Shown here: positions 50,476 through 50,725 of the stretch, piece by piece | Position numbering within the stretch: the stretch's first letter is position 1 | How the letters are laid out: each line of letters starts with the position of its first letter | NCBI RefSeq assembly: GCF_009760915.1 | Contig: NZ_VIDQ01000057.1 | Coordinates: 1 to 50,725, forward strand | Length of the DNA: 50,725 bases | Direction: 5' to 3' | Source: Azohydromonas aeria | GTDB taxonomy: Bacteria > Pseudomonadota > Gammaproteobacteria > Burkholderiales > Burkholderiaceae_C | Made by a program: the position numbers and the translations under genes | The notes under the pieces: generated by a model | What the model was told of the DNA's origin: nothing | The model's database searches: none | The model's input: the letters and a program-made list of their open reading frames with translations, nothing else

Positions 50476-50725
50476 ATGAGGGGAGTTCAAGGTCTGGGCG
50501 TGCTGGCGCTGACGGCGCTGTCGGCCACCGCCGGCTGGATGCTGCTGGTGCCGCGGCCCGTCGCGCACACGCCCGTGGTCGTGATGGCGGCGCAGCCCGG
50601 CACGGCGGCGCAGGCACTGTCGGTGATGGCCTGGCCGCGGCCGGCCGCCGAAGCGCCGGGCGAGGCGGCCGCGCCGGCGCAGCCGGCAGCAACGCCGGCC
50701 GGCCGTGCGCCGGCCGCGGGCGGCA
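50476..50725 (+). CDS. Membrane-anchored protein, copy 2 (cut by window end)
   Basis: The first 83 codons are visible. The protein begins MRGVQGLGVLALTALSATAG followed by WMLL, closely similar to the anchor of the 49443 protein (LALVLGSASAGWLL), then an Ala/Pro-rich linker (AAEAPGEAAAPAQPAATP). GAGGAG at 50464-50469 is six bases before ATG 50476. As with copy 1, a nearby upstream ATG (50470) abuts the ribosome site. Confidence 0.6.
   Translation, partial: MRGVQGLGVLALTALSATAGWMLLVPRPVAHTPVVVMAAQPGTAAQALSVMAWPRPAAEAPGEAAAPAQPAATPAGRAPAAGG

Overview
The window looks like a chromosomal segment of a high-GC betaproteobacterium, most likely order Burkholderiales and probably family Comamonadaceae. 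This is inferred from the very GC-rich codon use, the LexA-box-controlled imuA-imuB cassette, the PEP-CTERM protein with a sigma-54-like promoter, the NnrU, DUF3072 and DUF2147 proteins, and a TetR/FadL/acyl-CoA dehydrogenase/FadB/FadA cluster. No rRNA, tRNA, CRISPR array, insertion sequence or phage structural gene was seen. Both ends cut genes: imuB on the left, and a small membrane-anchored protein on the right.

Layout. 1-1.1 kb: SOS mutagenesis genes imuB (partial) and imuA on the minus strand. 1.2-14.6 kb: a secreted HAF-repeat (beta-propeller-like) protein behind a sigma-54-like promoter; a putative PD-(D/E)XK nuclease next to a membrane diguanylate cyclase; NnrU; an M1-type peptidase; an antitoxin gene followed by an internally deleted 22-codon PIN-toxin remnant; DUF3072; a WYL regulator; a CHASE-type histidine kinase; and a second HAF-repeat paralogue. 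14.6-21 kb: a NYN ribonuclease fused to a cold-shock domain, then an unusual two-gene unit of lower GC encoding a 172-aa exported protein and a 1441-aa multidomain coiled-coil protein. 21.4-26.9 kb: aspartate/glutamate racemase, a VapBC pair with a clear inverted-repeat operator, a GNAT acetyltransferase, a cupin, a DUF3820-like protein and a PEP-CTERM protein with a sigma-54-like promoter. 26.9-33.3 kb: a 1554-aa helicase-nuclease fusion (possible defence gene) and a lone DUF2235 hydrolase. 33.4-40.3 kb: hybrid histidine kinase, Tat-like short-chain dehydrogenase, cobyric acid synthase, an orphan HicB-type antitoxin and DedA. 40.3-48.4 kb: fatty-acid degradation, with TetR, acyl-CoA dehydrogenase, DUF2147, FadB-type and FadA-type genes in one probable operon beside a FadL-type porin. 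48.5 kb to the end: a PAP2 phosphatase and two tandem related membrane-anchored proteins.

Links between genes. The fatty-acid cluster is the clearest pathway: uptake by FadL, oxidation by acyl-CoA dehydrogenase, hydration and 3-hydroxyacyl oxidation by the FadB-type protein, and thiolysis by FadA, under a TetR repressor with a perfect 12-bp palindrome upstream. The two sigma-54-like sites (before a HAF gene and a PEP-CTERM gene) and the c-di-GMP synthase suggest a surface or matrix programme, but this is inference. Most long open frames opposite the GC-rich genes are codon-bias shadows and are not listed.
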